Assembly: GCA_950295325.1 (NCBI GenBank)
Contig: OX485806.1
Span: 34,226,001 to 34,290,000, forward strand
Direction: 5' to 3'
Source: Polytrichum commune
Taxonomy: Eukaryota; Streptophyta; Polytrichopsida; Polytrichales; Polytrichaceae
Length of the DNA: 64,000 bases
The notes under the pieces are model-generated. The model saw nothing but the letters and a program-made list of their open reading frames with translations. It had not been told where the DNA came from and made no database searches. Position 1 is the stretch's first letter; each line of letters begins with the position of its first letter. The position numbers and the translations under genes were made by a program. Shown here in pieces: positions 46,833 to 58,500 of the stretch.

Positions 46833-49800
46833 ATGGCAGGAGTCATGGGGGGCTTGTTGGCACTTGTGATGCTACTATTGCTAGTTTTTGTTCAGTCATC
46901 TCAGGCCAAAATTCTGCACTTGGATGGATTACATGCTGGGACAGGCTTCGTTGCCTCGAAATTGGCAACACAAAGCGTAAGCAATTAATTTCTGACCCAG
47001 GCTCATGTAACTAAATAACTTGCTTCTGGGACTATATTTTGTACGTGACGCTAGCATGAATTGGTGCAATTCCAGATGGTCAGAAATCAAGAAATCAATT
47101 TCCTCGTAATTAATTCATCAGATGATGTGCAAGGATTACGTAGGAAAGTGACCAGCTCTCCTCCTGCTCCATGTATTGTGGAATTCTTTTTGGATGTAAT
47201 GGAACATCGTTTAATGTCAAGTACTGTTTCCTGAGCAGTTCTTAATGTTGTCAGAGTTGGAACAGATGTAGTCTGAGCAAGTTTGTTGGCACCCCATGAC
47301 AAAGAATCAAAGCATTCTTGTAAGCCAATTGTGTCCTCCAGAGAACAATGTAATGATTTTGTGTTAAAGAATTTAATCATTCACTGCAGTTCATCATATA
47401 TCAATGATCTCCCCACCACGTTAATTAGAATTCTAAATTCTTCTCCTGTTGCTCTAATTACTGATCCTTGGTTTCTCAACTAAGAACTGTTGCAACATTT
47501 GATTTTTCTTAGAATGTTCTGCGATTGGAGCCTCTTAGACCAAGTTAGAATTCTAACAGATTTTCTCCTGATGCTCTAATAACTACTCTTTCGTTCTTCA
47601 CCTAAAAGTTAATGCAACATTCATTTTCTGCAGAATCTTCTGCGATCGGAGCTCTTACACAGAGACTACGTCAAACTCTTGCTGAACGCCTCGAACGTGA
47701 AGCCCTTGCATGAGAGGTTCCAAGAGGCTGTATTTCACAGCAGGATTCACCATAGCCACCTGGAGAATAGAATGAAGCAAATAAAATCTCACGAACAAAA
47801 GGCGAGTGCTGCTTTGTCGAGTCCTGTGTCGTCTGGCAGCGGCGACTACTTGATGGAAATTTCTCTCGGCACGCCGGCGCAGAAATTTACGGTCATTATG
47901 GACACTGGACGCGATCTGTGTTGGGTTCAGTGCTTGCCTTGCACAAATTGCTTCGAGCAGACAGGGCCCCAATTTGACCCCACAAAGTCATCCACCTACA
48001 AAAATTCCGGATGCAGCGACAGCATGTGCAAGGTAAGTAATTCTATAAAGGGATCGTCAACTTCATCTTCCTTCCTTCCTTCCTTCCTTCCTTCCTGTCT
48101 TCTTTTTTTGGTTTTTCAAAACATTGGTTTCTCAGTGACGTGTTCCCTCAGAATGTAACAGTGGGATGTTGGGAGGTCAATCTGAATTTGAGTGTGTAGC
48201 TTTTCGAGCATCCCACTTTTATAATATGAGGGCCCACAAAATGAGAGTTGAATGGTGAGTGATGTTGTGTTTGTTTTGTTTTGTTTTGGGATAATTAATA
48301 GGCCACTTCACATGTTTGTCTATGTGTCTTTGGTGAATGTGTCCATGCAACTTCTTAAGAATTTACAAAAACAGGCATGGATCTTTGCGTGCCAATGTTA
48401 TTTTGGACAAGTGGACAACTTTCATTTGTGCAATTATCACAAGTTTGCACTTGAGTCATGCGACGTCTGGGCAATACTACACCTCTTCCATGACCTGGAT
48501 CCCTTAATGTTTATTTATTTCTCAATTCTTTCCATTTTGGCATATCTTTTTGGCATGGGATAGGGGTATTATTGCTAATGAAATTAAATGAAATTCATTT
48601 TAAAGTCTAGGAAGCCAAAAGGCTTATGGGACTAAAAGTGCATCACAATGGTGTCAAACATGCTCACTCCATAGAGTAACGGAGCGCAACGGCCTCTGTG
48701 ACATAGAGGCTTAATCAACTTGATGGTCCTATTGGGAAAAAAACTTGAGACTCCCTAATACTTGCATCCTCAAACAATGAGGAAAACTTGTCTTTGATGA
48801 AGCTTTAGAGGGGGACACTCCAACACAATTGTAAGAGCAAAAGTGGCATAAAGTATTACCTCTAAGTATTATTGGGATAGTCACCAATGGCAAATCTATG
48901 ATTCAAGATGCAATAAGCAACAACGATTTTGCATTGTGGTGGTGTTAATGAAATTACTTCAAATACGATTCACATTCATAGTTGAGGGAGTCCTTGAGGA
49001 GGAGGTAATCTAATGAGTCGAGTTTTCGATGAAGGATCGACCCAACAGAGTAGGTTACTCACTGCAACACTTGAATATTTGAGAATTGGAAGTCAGTTGT
49101 GAGCACATATTAAAGAGGACTTTGCCTGAAACTTTGTGCAATTCTCACAAAGTTTGCACTCCAGCCATGTGGCAAGCAAATGCTTTGCTACTTTTCTCAT
49201 GGCTTGGATCCCTTGTTTTTATTTTTGGTAAAGCTTATGATTAATAAAAGTTAACATGGTTTATTGAATCTGCATTCTGTGGCACTTATTTTCATCAGGC
49301 CCTTGGTGACGGTCAGTCGTATTGCAGCAGCAGCAACACTTGCTCATACATTTACGGCTATGGCGACGGGTCATCCACACAAGGGGATTTGGCATACGAA
49401 GCATTCACACTTGGACATCAAGGTACTAGTCCAACCCCCGGGTACAATAATTGAAGAAGATTAACCAGATGTTGAAACGACTCCAACATATGGTGACCTT
49501 TAATTTACAATTTTGAAATACGTTGTAGAAACAAATAAGGTTGCTCCTCTCCTCCGTGCATTACAAGTTTTCGCATCAATTCCAACGATTTATTCTAAAT
49601 GCTTTAACCTCAAAAACATGAATTACAGTATGTTGGAGTCGCTTCTGAATTATGTAACATATTAGGATAAGGTCATTGCCATTATAAGAGACTAAATATC
49701 TTAGTTAGTGTAGTTCTCGTCAAAGGTGATTTCCATTGAGAGTACAACCCTTATAAAGTAGATGGGTTCCTTTTTCTCGACTAGCCCACTCTTCTTAGGA

Positions 49801-51934
49801 TATGGAACACGCGCTTAGTGCAAATCGAGGCTATTATAGCCACTTCCCTTCTAATCATTGGAGCTTGTATGAATATCTCATTCATTACAAATTGAAGATT
49901 CCCCGATCGTTTCGGACAATTATTTCAATTACGCTGATTGTTGAGCCTAGAATGGTTATCATACTTTGAACATGCAGTCCAGTCTCTCTCAAACACATGT
50001 GCTTTTGAAATATGTTCTTAGAGCCACACCAAACCACGCACCACTCTCACATATAAGGTAGAAATACCATAACCCGTTAACCACCCTCTTGCCGTGCACT
50101 AGACCACTGTCATAATGGTGAAGTGTCATTTCTAAAACCGATCATGGCTTGGTGGCAACTTCAGTGCGTGAACACTTAGTGTAGCCAATGGGAGTCAAGT
50201 GTTAATGTACTCATGAGGTAACCGATTTAGACGATGTTCTGTATGGAAATGCGGATTACCGTGTTCAGTGTAGGGAGAATCTAGTGAACGAGTAGGGGTT
50301 TGGACAACTTTCCACTATACAAAATTGTAGCATTTTTTGTATAGGTAGAAATATATGAAGCAACTTGCAATCAATCTTCGTGAATCCTTCTCATCTATCT
50401 TGGAAAATTATCTCACGATTGTCAGACCATATCTTCAATGCGAATCACCTTGTTTTCACGGGTTATGGTATTTCTACCTTAGGTGTCCTAACAAGAAGAA
50501 AAGTAACCGAACAGGTAAGGCGTTGTTTGTGTGTCGTCTACCTTAACGTTCTATGATTTCCGGCGCTCTTTTTTGACATCGGAATTGCCACCTTGGGCCA
50601 GGCCCGGCCGTCGGGAAGCAGGTTGCGATCGGTTGCGGCCACAACAACGAAGGCTCGTTTTCAGGCGCCGGAGGGCTCGTGGGGCTCGGCCAAGGCCCTC
50701 TCTCCCTCAACACGCAGCTCAAGCCCTCCATCTCCGACACCTTTTCCTACTGCTTGGTGTCTTTCTCCGCTTCGGCCACCACCACGAGCCCCATCACCTT
50801 CGGCGGCGGCCACCCCTCCACGACGGGCCGACGACACTCCGGCCCCAGGAAGTATAATACCACTCCTGCTCCTCATGCCGCGATCGGCACGAACGCGAGG
50901 AAAAGCTCCGGCGCCATGCAGTATACGCCCATCGTCACCAACAAGCAGAGCCCGACGTACTACTACGTGAATGTGGAGGGCATCAGCGTCGGCGGGCAGA
51001 GGCTCGCCATCGACGCAGCGTCGGTGTTCGGCCTCGACGCCCAAGGCCGCGGCGGGACGATCCTCGACTCGGGAACGACACTCACGTATTGGCAGTCGTC
51101 GGCTTTCAACGCCATCGCTGCGGTGAGCCACTCGAGTCGCCTCTCTTTGTTTCCTCACTTGAATTTGTGATCATGAAATTATAAACAAAAAACACAAACA
51201 CAAAACCACATAGGTACTCAGCCAAACAAAGTTGAATTCTCTTTCTTTCCCTGATCAAAGTGATAGGCTTGCAAATGACTTCAAGGAACCAGCCTCATTC
51301 CCGGTATTATTCCTTAAAAATACTATTCATAGCAGCATTGTTGTTCAAAAATATCGACATTATTTGCAATATTTATACTATTCATACATGCACTGTTCAT
51401 TAGTCGTACTAGCGTCGATTTCTTTCCATGAAGGTAAGATAGTGAAGGTCCATGTCATATGCTAAATATAGACTGAAACACAACCACCTAGCGTTGGCAA
51501 AGGTCAATACATTCCATCCCACCCGAATGGTTGCAACTCGTCTCTCCCAACACTTTCAACCGGCAATTTCAAAGTCGGTGCTAAAATTTCACATACATGT
51601 GTGTGTGTATATGCAGGCGTACACGAATTTGATGACCTACCCAACGGTTGACGGCCGACGTTCCTACGGTCTCACACTTTGCTTTGACATCACGGGGGTC
51701 GCCAACGTCACCATTCCCGAGATGGTGATCCACTTCACGGGCGCCGACTTTGTAGTCCCCGCCCTCAACTCGTTTGTTGCCGTCGACGAGTTGGGCAACA
51801 CCATGTGCCTCGCCATGGACACGGCCGGCGACATGAGCGTCATCGGCAACATTCAACAGCAAAATAATCTCTTTGTGTATGACATTGAGAACAAGCGCAT
51901 CGGATTCCAGCCCACTCAATGCAATTCACTCTAA
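46833..51934 (+). CDS. Nepenthesin-type aspartic protease (pepsin family A1), 5 exons, 501 aa
   Basis: A secreted or vacuolar endopeptidase of the plant atypical/nepenthesin-like class. Exons: 46833-46976, 47634-48032, 49299-49422, 50602-51122, 51617-51934; all borders are GT-AG and phases agree. Seen: a signal peptide at about 1-25 (hydrophobic run LLALVMLLLLVFV, then QA); a prosegment to about 115; GDYLMEISLGTPAQ; first catalytic motif DTGR at 138-141; the cysteine-rich insert CLPCTNC...CSDSMC; YGYGDGSSTQGDLAYEAF; IGCGHNNEGSFSGAGGLVGL; second catalytic motif DSGTT from 378; and a C-terminus with VIGNIQQQNNLFVYD and IGFQPTQC. Family members normally have DTGS at the first site, so Arg at 141 is odd. 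Exon 4 is far more GC-rich than its surroundings. The exon 4 acceptor (GGGCCAG) has a weak pyrimidine tract. Introns 2 and 3 hold repeats. Confidence 0.91.
47421..47660 (+). repeat. 120-bp tandem duplication over the protease exon 2 acceptor
   Basis: Copy A 47421-47542 and copy B 47541-47660 share TTAGAATTCTAA, CTGxTGCTCTAAT, GCAACATT and CTGCGATxGGAGC in order. Copy B carries the acceptor used here (TTTTCTGCAG before 47634). Copy A keeps a TTTTTCTTAG acceptor, but its reading would meet an in-frame TAG after about 11 codons. Confidence 0.8.
48428..49220 (+). repeat. Repeats in protease intron 2
   Basis: A block with GTGCAATTxTCACAAxGTTTGCACT, CATGxCxTGGATCCCTT and TTTATTT occurs at 48428-48525 and again at 49136-49220. 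Between them, 48600-48740 resembles 58800-58940 (GGAAGCCAAxxxCTTATG, AGTAAxGGAxxGCA). This suggests an insertion accompanied by local duplication. Confidence 0.55.
49756..50066 (+). repeat. Diverged AAGGTAGATGGGT-end repeat in protease intron 3
   Basis: Starts AAGTAGATGGGTTCC and ends CTCACATATAAGGTAG; the interior has CAGTCCAGTCTCTCTC and ACACATGTGC, as in the other copies. Non-coding and intronic. Confidence 0.5.
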
Positions 51935-52449
51935 TACAATTTATATATATGTATGTTAAAGCTGTTGTATCATCATATCAAAAATGCACCTCACGGACTA
52001 TCTAGATACGTAGCAACTCGATCGGTCAGCGGTGGGGATGCTCATGCTGATGTCATTCAGATTCGAACTTCACCATTTTTGCCCTCTTGTCCTAGCGAAC
52101 GTTTTTTCAATATATGTACATATTTTTGAAGGTATTGAATAGAGTTAGAGATTTCTAGATTTTGCCCTCAAGGTTTTGCTGCGTGTCAATCCTATGTCGG
52201 TTAAGAGCCTCTAGATGCTCACATGGAAACTACATTCCCGTGCACGAGACCTTCTACTGTAGTGATTCTTCTTGCTTACTTTCTCAATGTTAAGGTGCAC
52301 AAATAGGTTTCGCCTCAATTTGACGTATGTTTAAAATTTGGGAGCTTACTATAAATATAAGTCTTCTCTTGTATAAGTATATGTATGTTGATTGTTGAAT
52401 TTATTGCAACATTTTTTAAGGTATGTAGCCCTATTGTGGGCAGATGATT
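51935..52449 (+). other. 3' flank of the aspartic protease gene
   Basis: 51935-52080 is probable 3' UTR, since it was duplicated together with the coding end. The remainder up to 52449 has no recognisable feature. Confidence 0.5.
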
Positions 52450-52720
52450 TTGTCATGGACACGGCCGGCAACATGAGTGTCATCGGTAACATTCGGCAGC
52501 AAAATAGTCTCTTCGTGTATGACGTTGTGCACAAGCGCATTGGATTCCAGCCCACTCAATGTGATTCACTCTAATACAATTTATATGTATGTATGTTAAA
52601 GCTGTTGTATCATCATATCATAAATGCACCTCATGGACTATCTAGATATGTAGCAACTCGATTGGTCACCGGTGGGGATGCTGATGCTGATGTCATTTGG
52701 ATTCGAACTTCACCATTAGC
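52450..52720 (+). pseudogene. Truncated duplicate of protease exon 5 end and 3' UTR
   Basis: 52455-52574 encodes MDTAGNMSVIGNIRQQNSL...IGFQPTQCDSL and a stop, matching the last 40 residues of the protease with few substitutions. The match continues about 145 bp into the 3' UTR (AATACAATTTATATxTATG, CTGTTGTATCATCATATCA, GGTGGGGATGCT). No catalytic region is present and no upstream exons are evident, so it is a non-functional fragment of a local tandem duplication. Confidence 0.88.
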
Positions 52721-52959
52721 ATGTAAATAAAAATAAAAATAAAAAGAGAGGAAGACATGGCTATGAAATATAGTTGTAGATAAAACTAGAGTTCCCTTCC
52801 CAACCATAGGGTTCTAGGATTTCATATATGATGAATAATCTTGAAAAATACTTATAATAGTCTCAAAATTAAAAATTAAAAAATGATTTTAAACCTTTAC
52901 TCTAGAATTTTGAATGAGACTCCATCTTTTACAATATTATTATTATTTTTAAATGAAAT
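52721..52959. other. AT-rich spacer
   Basis: No gene; short A-rich tracts only. Confidence 0.4.
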
Positions 52960-53746
52960 ACAAATTTATCTTTTTTTTTGGTGCAACTTAATATTTATAT
53001 AACCATCAATGTCTAATGGATACTTCAATTTTTGTAGAGTCAATATTAAAATATCCTCCATCCATGTGTCAATCACACATTTGTTTTTGGCTTCAGTGTG
53101 TTGCGCATCATGAATCAACAACACCAAATATTGTAGGTCTAAATATTTCAACATCAATTTCATTATTTATAATAATAATTAAGAAAAACTTTATAAAATT
53201 AATAAAATGAGTTTTCAAAATAAAATAATATGAATAATTTTTTAATGTTAAAATATCATCCATCCCTATCTCAATTATGGATTTTCCTCTATCGTGGTGC
53301 ACATCATGAAACCACATCAACAAATATTGTAAACCTTGGCAGATTTTCACCTTGATCAAATCTTTTTAAATATTAAATAATCTGTCATTTTAATGTCAAA
53401 TACCATATAAAATTTTAAAATGGGCTTTTGAGACATATTTTTTTAACATTAGCATATATTATCGAACTATGCCAATTAACGATTTTGTAGACTCTCATAT
53501 GTGCATATCATGGAACTACATGATCACATATAACAGGTCATGCAAAATCTTAACAACCCTATATTGATTTTATGGTTTAGAATACATTGAGCATATCCCT
53601 TTTGAAAGTTAAAAAATAAAATCCAAATAAACTATGAGAGTTTATTTTTTAAAATATTAAATTTTTTTCATTCCCTTTGGTGATTGCAATTTTTTAGACT
53701 CTCATGTGCCCATCAAATAGGGTGCTATTTGGTTGAAGACAAGATT

Positions 53747-53772
53747 TATATATATATATATATATATATATA
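53747..53772. repeat. (TA)n microsatellite
   Basis: An uninterrupted TA run of 13 units. Confidence 0.95.
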
Positions 53773-53911
53773 AGGATTTTGTGACTTGCCATAATTATAT
53801 TAATCAAGATAATATTATTTACCATGTGAAAAATACCTTGCAACATCATAGCCATTGAGCCAAATAATGACAAACGATCAATGCAAAGAAAAAAAGCTCA
53901 ACACTTGTGAA

Positions 53912-55070
53912 TAAAGAGAAATATGATAGCAAACGTTTGTGGTATTTGATTTTGCACACTTTGCATGACATACATTTCCATTGCACTTTTCAAATGTTAG
54001 AATTTTGGTTAGCATGGACAAGGATGTAAGACATATAGAGCTTCATTTTACAAAGATGTATTTTTTGGTACAAACTAATATTCTAAGGATGTGTTTGCAT
54101 TCATTTTATTTTTTACAACCAATTTATATGTCAATATATACAGTGAAGAAACAACACCACACTTCTATGAGGTGTCTTGACCTTTAAATAAAAATTTATT
54201 GTTATGTTTAATATTTTGTTATAATGGATATTTATATACTCTTTAGATTTATATCATTTGTACAAGATATCTATTTTAAAATCTCCTTGTGACATGCCAT
54301 AATTACATCAAACAAGACCATATTGTACTTGTGATGGCCCATTGACTATATAATTCAACAAAAATGTATTGAAAAAATATTAATGAATTTTTATTTTCAT
54401 TAATGAATATTAATGATACCTTGAATCTCTTCCTAAGAGTATTTTTCGTATCAATTACCCATGTAAATTCTCTCGAGTTAAATGCAAATCACAAAAAATA
54501 ATACTTTGTGAATCAATCCATATGACAACCACGATTAAAAAAAATCATGTATTTTGTCACTTGTGATAACAAATGTTTAAAATAATGTGGAATGTTAATA
54601 AAACAGAGTGGGAAAACTAATTTGACATCATTATTGAATTTGGGAGGCACACATGAGGTGGGAGGAAATTCTCTACGATTGCATGGGTTTCTAGAGTATG
54701 CTGCAAAGAGTAAAAACTCAATGCTTTTAAATGAAGAGAAAGATGTGAGCATACATTTGTGTTCTTAAATTTTGCAAAACTTGCATGATAAATATTTTCA
54801 CTACACTTTAAATTTTTTGAAATTTCGATGAGCATAGACAAGGATGTAACAAAGACATGTAATTTTTTTCATCCGAAAAAGATAAAAATATGTGATTTTT
54901 GGTACAACTAGTATTCCTAAAGAGTTTTTACATTCAATTTATTTTGCACAACTGGTTAATCTCTAAATATATGCAACTTAACAATGACAACAAACTTTTA
55001 TGAGGTGCACCTTCTCTTTAATATATTTTATTTTTTAAAATAAAATTTAAATGTGATTCATATTTATATC
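53912..55070 (+). repeat. Direct duplication of about 330 bp, copies about 0.8 kb apart
   Basis: 53912-54240 and about 54730-55070 share in order AAAGAGAAAxATGxxAGCA, TTTGCAxxACTTGCATGA, AGCATxGACAAGGATGTAA, TTTTTGGTACAAxCTA, TACATTCAxTTTATTTTx and TATGAGGTG. Outer flanks (GTGACxTGCCATAATTA at 53780 and 54290) are also repeated. Non-coding. Confidence 0.65.
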
Positions 55071-55570
55071 AATTGCTTACTATTGTTTTTTAATTTTTAA
55101 TGTGGTGCACATCAAGAAATAACATTAGTTAATATTATAGGCTTTGAGAAATTTTAACATTTCATCTTATCACTTAATTATAAAAAAGTTTAAAGACATT
55201 TAAAGTTATCTATTTTTTTTTTGTATAGATTTGTGTAAACCTATTTCTTAAAATATATGAATTTTTGTTCACGCCTATGTCAGTTGCTATTTTTTTTGCT
55301 TTTAGTGTGGTGTACTTCATGGAACACTATCACCAAATGTTGTAGGTCCCTTGAATACTTTAACCTCAAACATATAATTGTATGAATATAAGATCTTGAT
55401 TATTTTCCTCTTTAAAATACACAAATGAGAATCTCAAATGAGGGGGTTATTTTTTCAAATATTTAAATATCTCATGCTTATGTCAATCGCAAATTCTTTT
55501 TACTTTAGTGCAATGAATATCTTGGAACCGCATCACCTACGGGGAGGTGACTATCAGAATTTTAAAAACC

Positions 55571-58500
55571 ACGTGAGATAAAAAATAGGGTCAATTTAAT
55601 TCGTTGAGGGTAAAATTTATACATTCATTAGATCTACCATAGCTTTGGAAATATGTCCCCTACATGTTTATATGTAAAATAAGGCGGTCAATAATTTCTC
55701 CATTTTAGTAATCATTAGAACAAAAATAGGATTATAGATATTGGATCCCCCCAAATGTGTGTAGTAGAATCAATAGAATAATTATGGGTTAGACTACTTG
55801 GATGAAGAATTGTGTAATTCTGTCCAAATTTGAATGAAACGCGTTAGTTTGGAGGAAAACGTTGTGGATTTTTTTGGGGGAAGGAATGTTGTGACTTCTC
55901 AACGGCCCTTGGGTTTGCTTAGGGTTTGGACAAACATAGTGGTGTGAAGGCGGTGAAGCGTTTGGGTAGGAGGTCTTGCATTGGTGAAGCGTGGCACAAA
56001 GGCGGTAGGTAAGACACATTTTTTGGAGCTTTCTTCTTTGCTCCATAGCATTCACAGCATTCACACAAGGTGTTTAACAAGCGCCAAAGATTCGGCTTGC
56101 TCCGCTCTTGTGAGGTATGTCCATCTCATGCCAACAATTAGTTTTAGTTCTTTGTCATTATTGGTGTTAAACCTCTCCAAAAAATTTGTCTTATCATGAC
56201 ATAAGAGAGGATATTGATATGTACCTTGACATGTATTTGAGGGTGCATAGTTATATCCTAACCCTTCACATTGTAAATATTTGGTACAAGGTTGAATGTG
56301 TTTGTGAACACAATTAAAGTAAATGTTTTCAATTTGTGTATTTAGTTTTTTCAATTGAATGCAATCTTTTGTTTTGGAGTAGATAATTATTCAAAATTTT
56401 CATGTCTTATGACAATTGATTATATTTCTTGTTTTGTTCTATCCGTGTTTACAACTTGTCTATGTTAGCTTGTACATTTTGTCATCTCCACGTTCATTGG
56501 TAATCTTTTAACTAAACTCCAAGTGTTATTGATTGTGTTTTGAATGGTACTTTGAATGCTTTAGCATTGGTATAACTAATTGAAACCGATTAAATGACAA
56601 GATGGATGGTATGGAACGTTTGTTGCTCACATAGTCGATTTTGCAATGCTATAGTATTCTGTTCATTATTTGGTACATGTATAATTTATAAAAAAAAAAT
56701 GATGCTAAAAATTGGTCTCTCCAAAAAATTACAAATAAACATAGGGTGCTTAAAAATATGTCAAAGCAACTTTATATCTACAAATAGGGAGGGAGAAAAT
56801 ACCGAGAGGTGCATAAATACCCCCCATTAAATACCCCATTATCGCACGTGGTTACAAAATGTAAGAGGGTGTGATCCCCCCGTGGCATCACCTAATATTG
56901 TAGGTCTTGGGGCATTTCAACCTCAACCATACGCTTCTAAAATTGTAAAGAAAATGACATTTACCACAAGCTTGTAAGGGGCTAGAGTGCATAAAGTCTT
57001 TGTTCGTAGAGTATTTGAGGTCGTGTCCTAAAGGGCAATGACTAAATTTGACAAATGTGTATGGGATTGAAGGAGGTGATTTGTTTTCTAGGTACTTCAC
57101 AATCTCATGGTTTATGTATATATGTGCATTAAGGTTTTTTTAATTTTATATATGTATACATATTTTTTAAACTTCTTTGACACCTTATTTATAATCTATT
57201 TTTTTGCTTCATTATCTTGCAAAAAACCTTCCACAACCACCCAAATAATAGGTATAAGGTATTCACATTAGACATTTTAAAAGGTACGTGTAAGTATATA
57301 TGTCCTCCCCATGAGGTGTCCACAATCCATGTGGGATATGTGAAATTGAAGGATGAAACCCCCGTAGTTTTCTTATATGTATTTGTCCGTATGTTTTGTA
57401 TAACAACTTCAAAGTGCACATTGTTTGATTGTCTAAGTTTTCTTAGTTGAATCCAACTCCAAGAGAAAAATTCTTCTTACCACAATCAAGCCCCGGAAAC
57501 CGATTCATAACACACTTTCTCTTCAAACCTCCTCACTTCTTGAAAATGCTTGCTGAAATTTGTTCACATCTTTTGCACAAAGTTTTCAAATCACAAAGTT
57601 ATCCTTGGACGTTGTACTTTGTTTCATGCACCAACTTTCTCTAGTTGGACATAATTCCAAATAAGTGCATCTTCTATGTGGAATTCACGTCCAACAATTC
57701 ATTAAGGACATAGACCAACCTCTTCATACATTGTCTTGTAATTTCATGGTAGCCCATATTCTTTGCAATGACTAAGGACGACTTGGAATATAATGCGAAC
57801 CCCACTTCTATATGATAACCTATAGTGGATTATTAACATTACATAAGGTTGTGTAAAATGAGACTTTACCAGATTCTAGCAAAAGCAAAAGATAAATTAG
57901 ATTAATCCTAGCAAAGTATAAGGTAAATGATCCGACATTTCCGGTTATTAACCTATGGTGTGCAGATCATTGAAACACATCAATGGAGAAATTTGGGGAA
58001 TACATAGTGGAATGCCCTTGTTTTGTTGGACATTTTAAGACGATGTAATACTCGTTTTGGCACCCATTTCATTATGTTGATAATGTTTGATAGAGGTGCA
58101 AACACCATTGCAAATGATGGTTGAGTCAAGAATAGAGTAATTGAACGGATTCAAGCTAAGTTGGGAAGAATAATATGCAACAATGTCTAGGCATCTAGTG
58201 CAGACCGTTCGCCAATGTAACGGTTGGATGTGTGACACTAAATACCATAAATGGTGTAGTAGAAGTCTATTTTTTAAGAGTATAATTTGTTTTGTTTTGC
58301 TTAAGTTAAAATGATCTTGGGTATAGAACTCTACTCATGTTGGTATGAGAATCCACTCTTCCAACTTGGGTATGAACTTGAGTTCCGAAATAAAGTCCTT
58401 TTAAGATGTTTATTGGAACCCAAGTTTCTTTGTCATAAGGTTCATTTTCTAAATGTAAACCTTTCCTAAGACCCGCAAAGTTAGAAGTGACACCAATGTT

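Larger units (their letters stand above)
52960..55570. repeat. Degenerate AT-rich tandem repeats, about 200-bp period
   Basis: An anchor of the form GTGGTGCACATCATGGAACCA recurs at about 53095, 53293, 53499 and 53702, then at 55092, 55310 and 55512. It is usually followed by AxCACCAAATATTGTAGGT and preceded by CCTATGTCAATC. Spacings are about 198-218 bp. The series is interrupted by the duplicated block at 53.77-55.07 kb. A stray unit end occurs at about 56880-56945. Copies are strongly diverged, so this looks like an old satellite. Confidence 0.65.

Noticed and set aside
47679-48158. Single-exon reading of the protease centre
   Set aside because: It starts at TTG and runs past a GTAAGT donor at 48033 into repetitive CTTC sequence. 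The spliced model explains it better.
50661-51158. 165-codon minus-strand open frame over protease exon 4
   Set aside because: It is antisense to a well-supported GC-rich exon; such frames are open because GC-rich codons lack stops. Its composition is Arg/Gly/Ala-rich and it has no domain.
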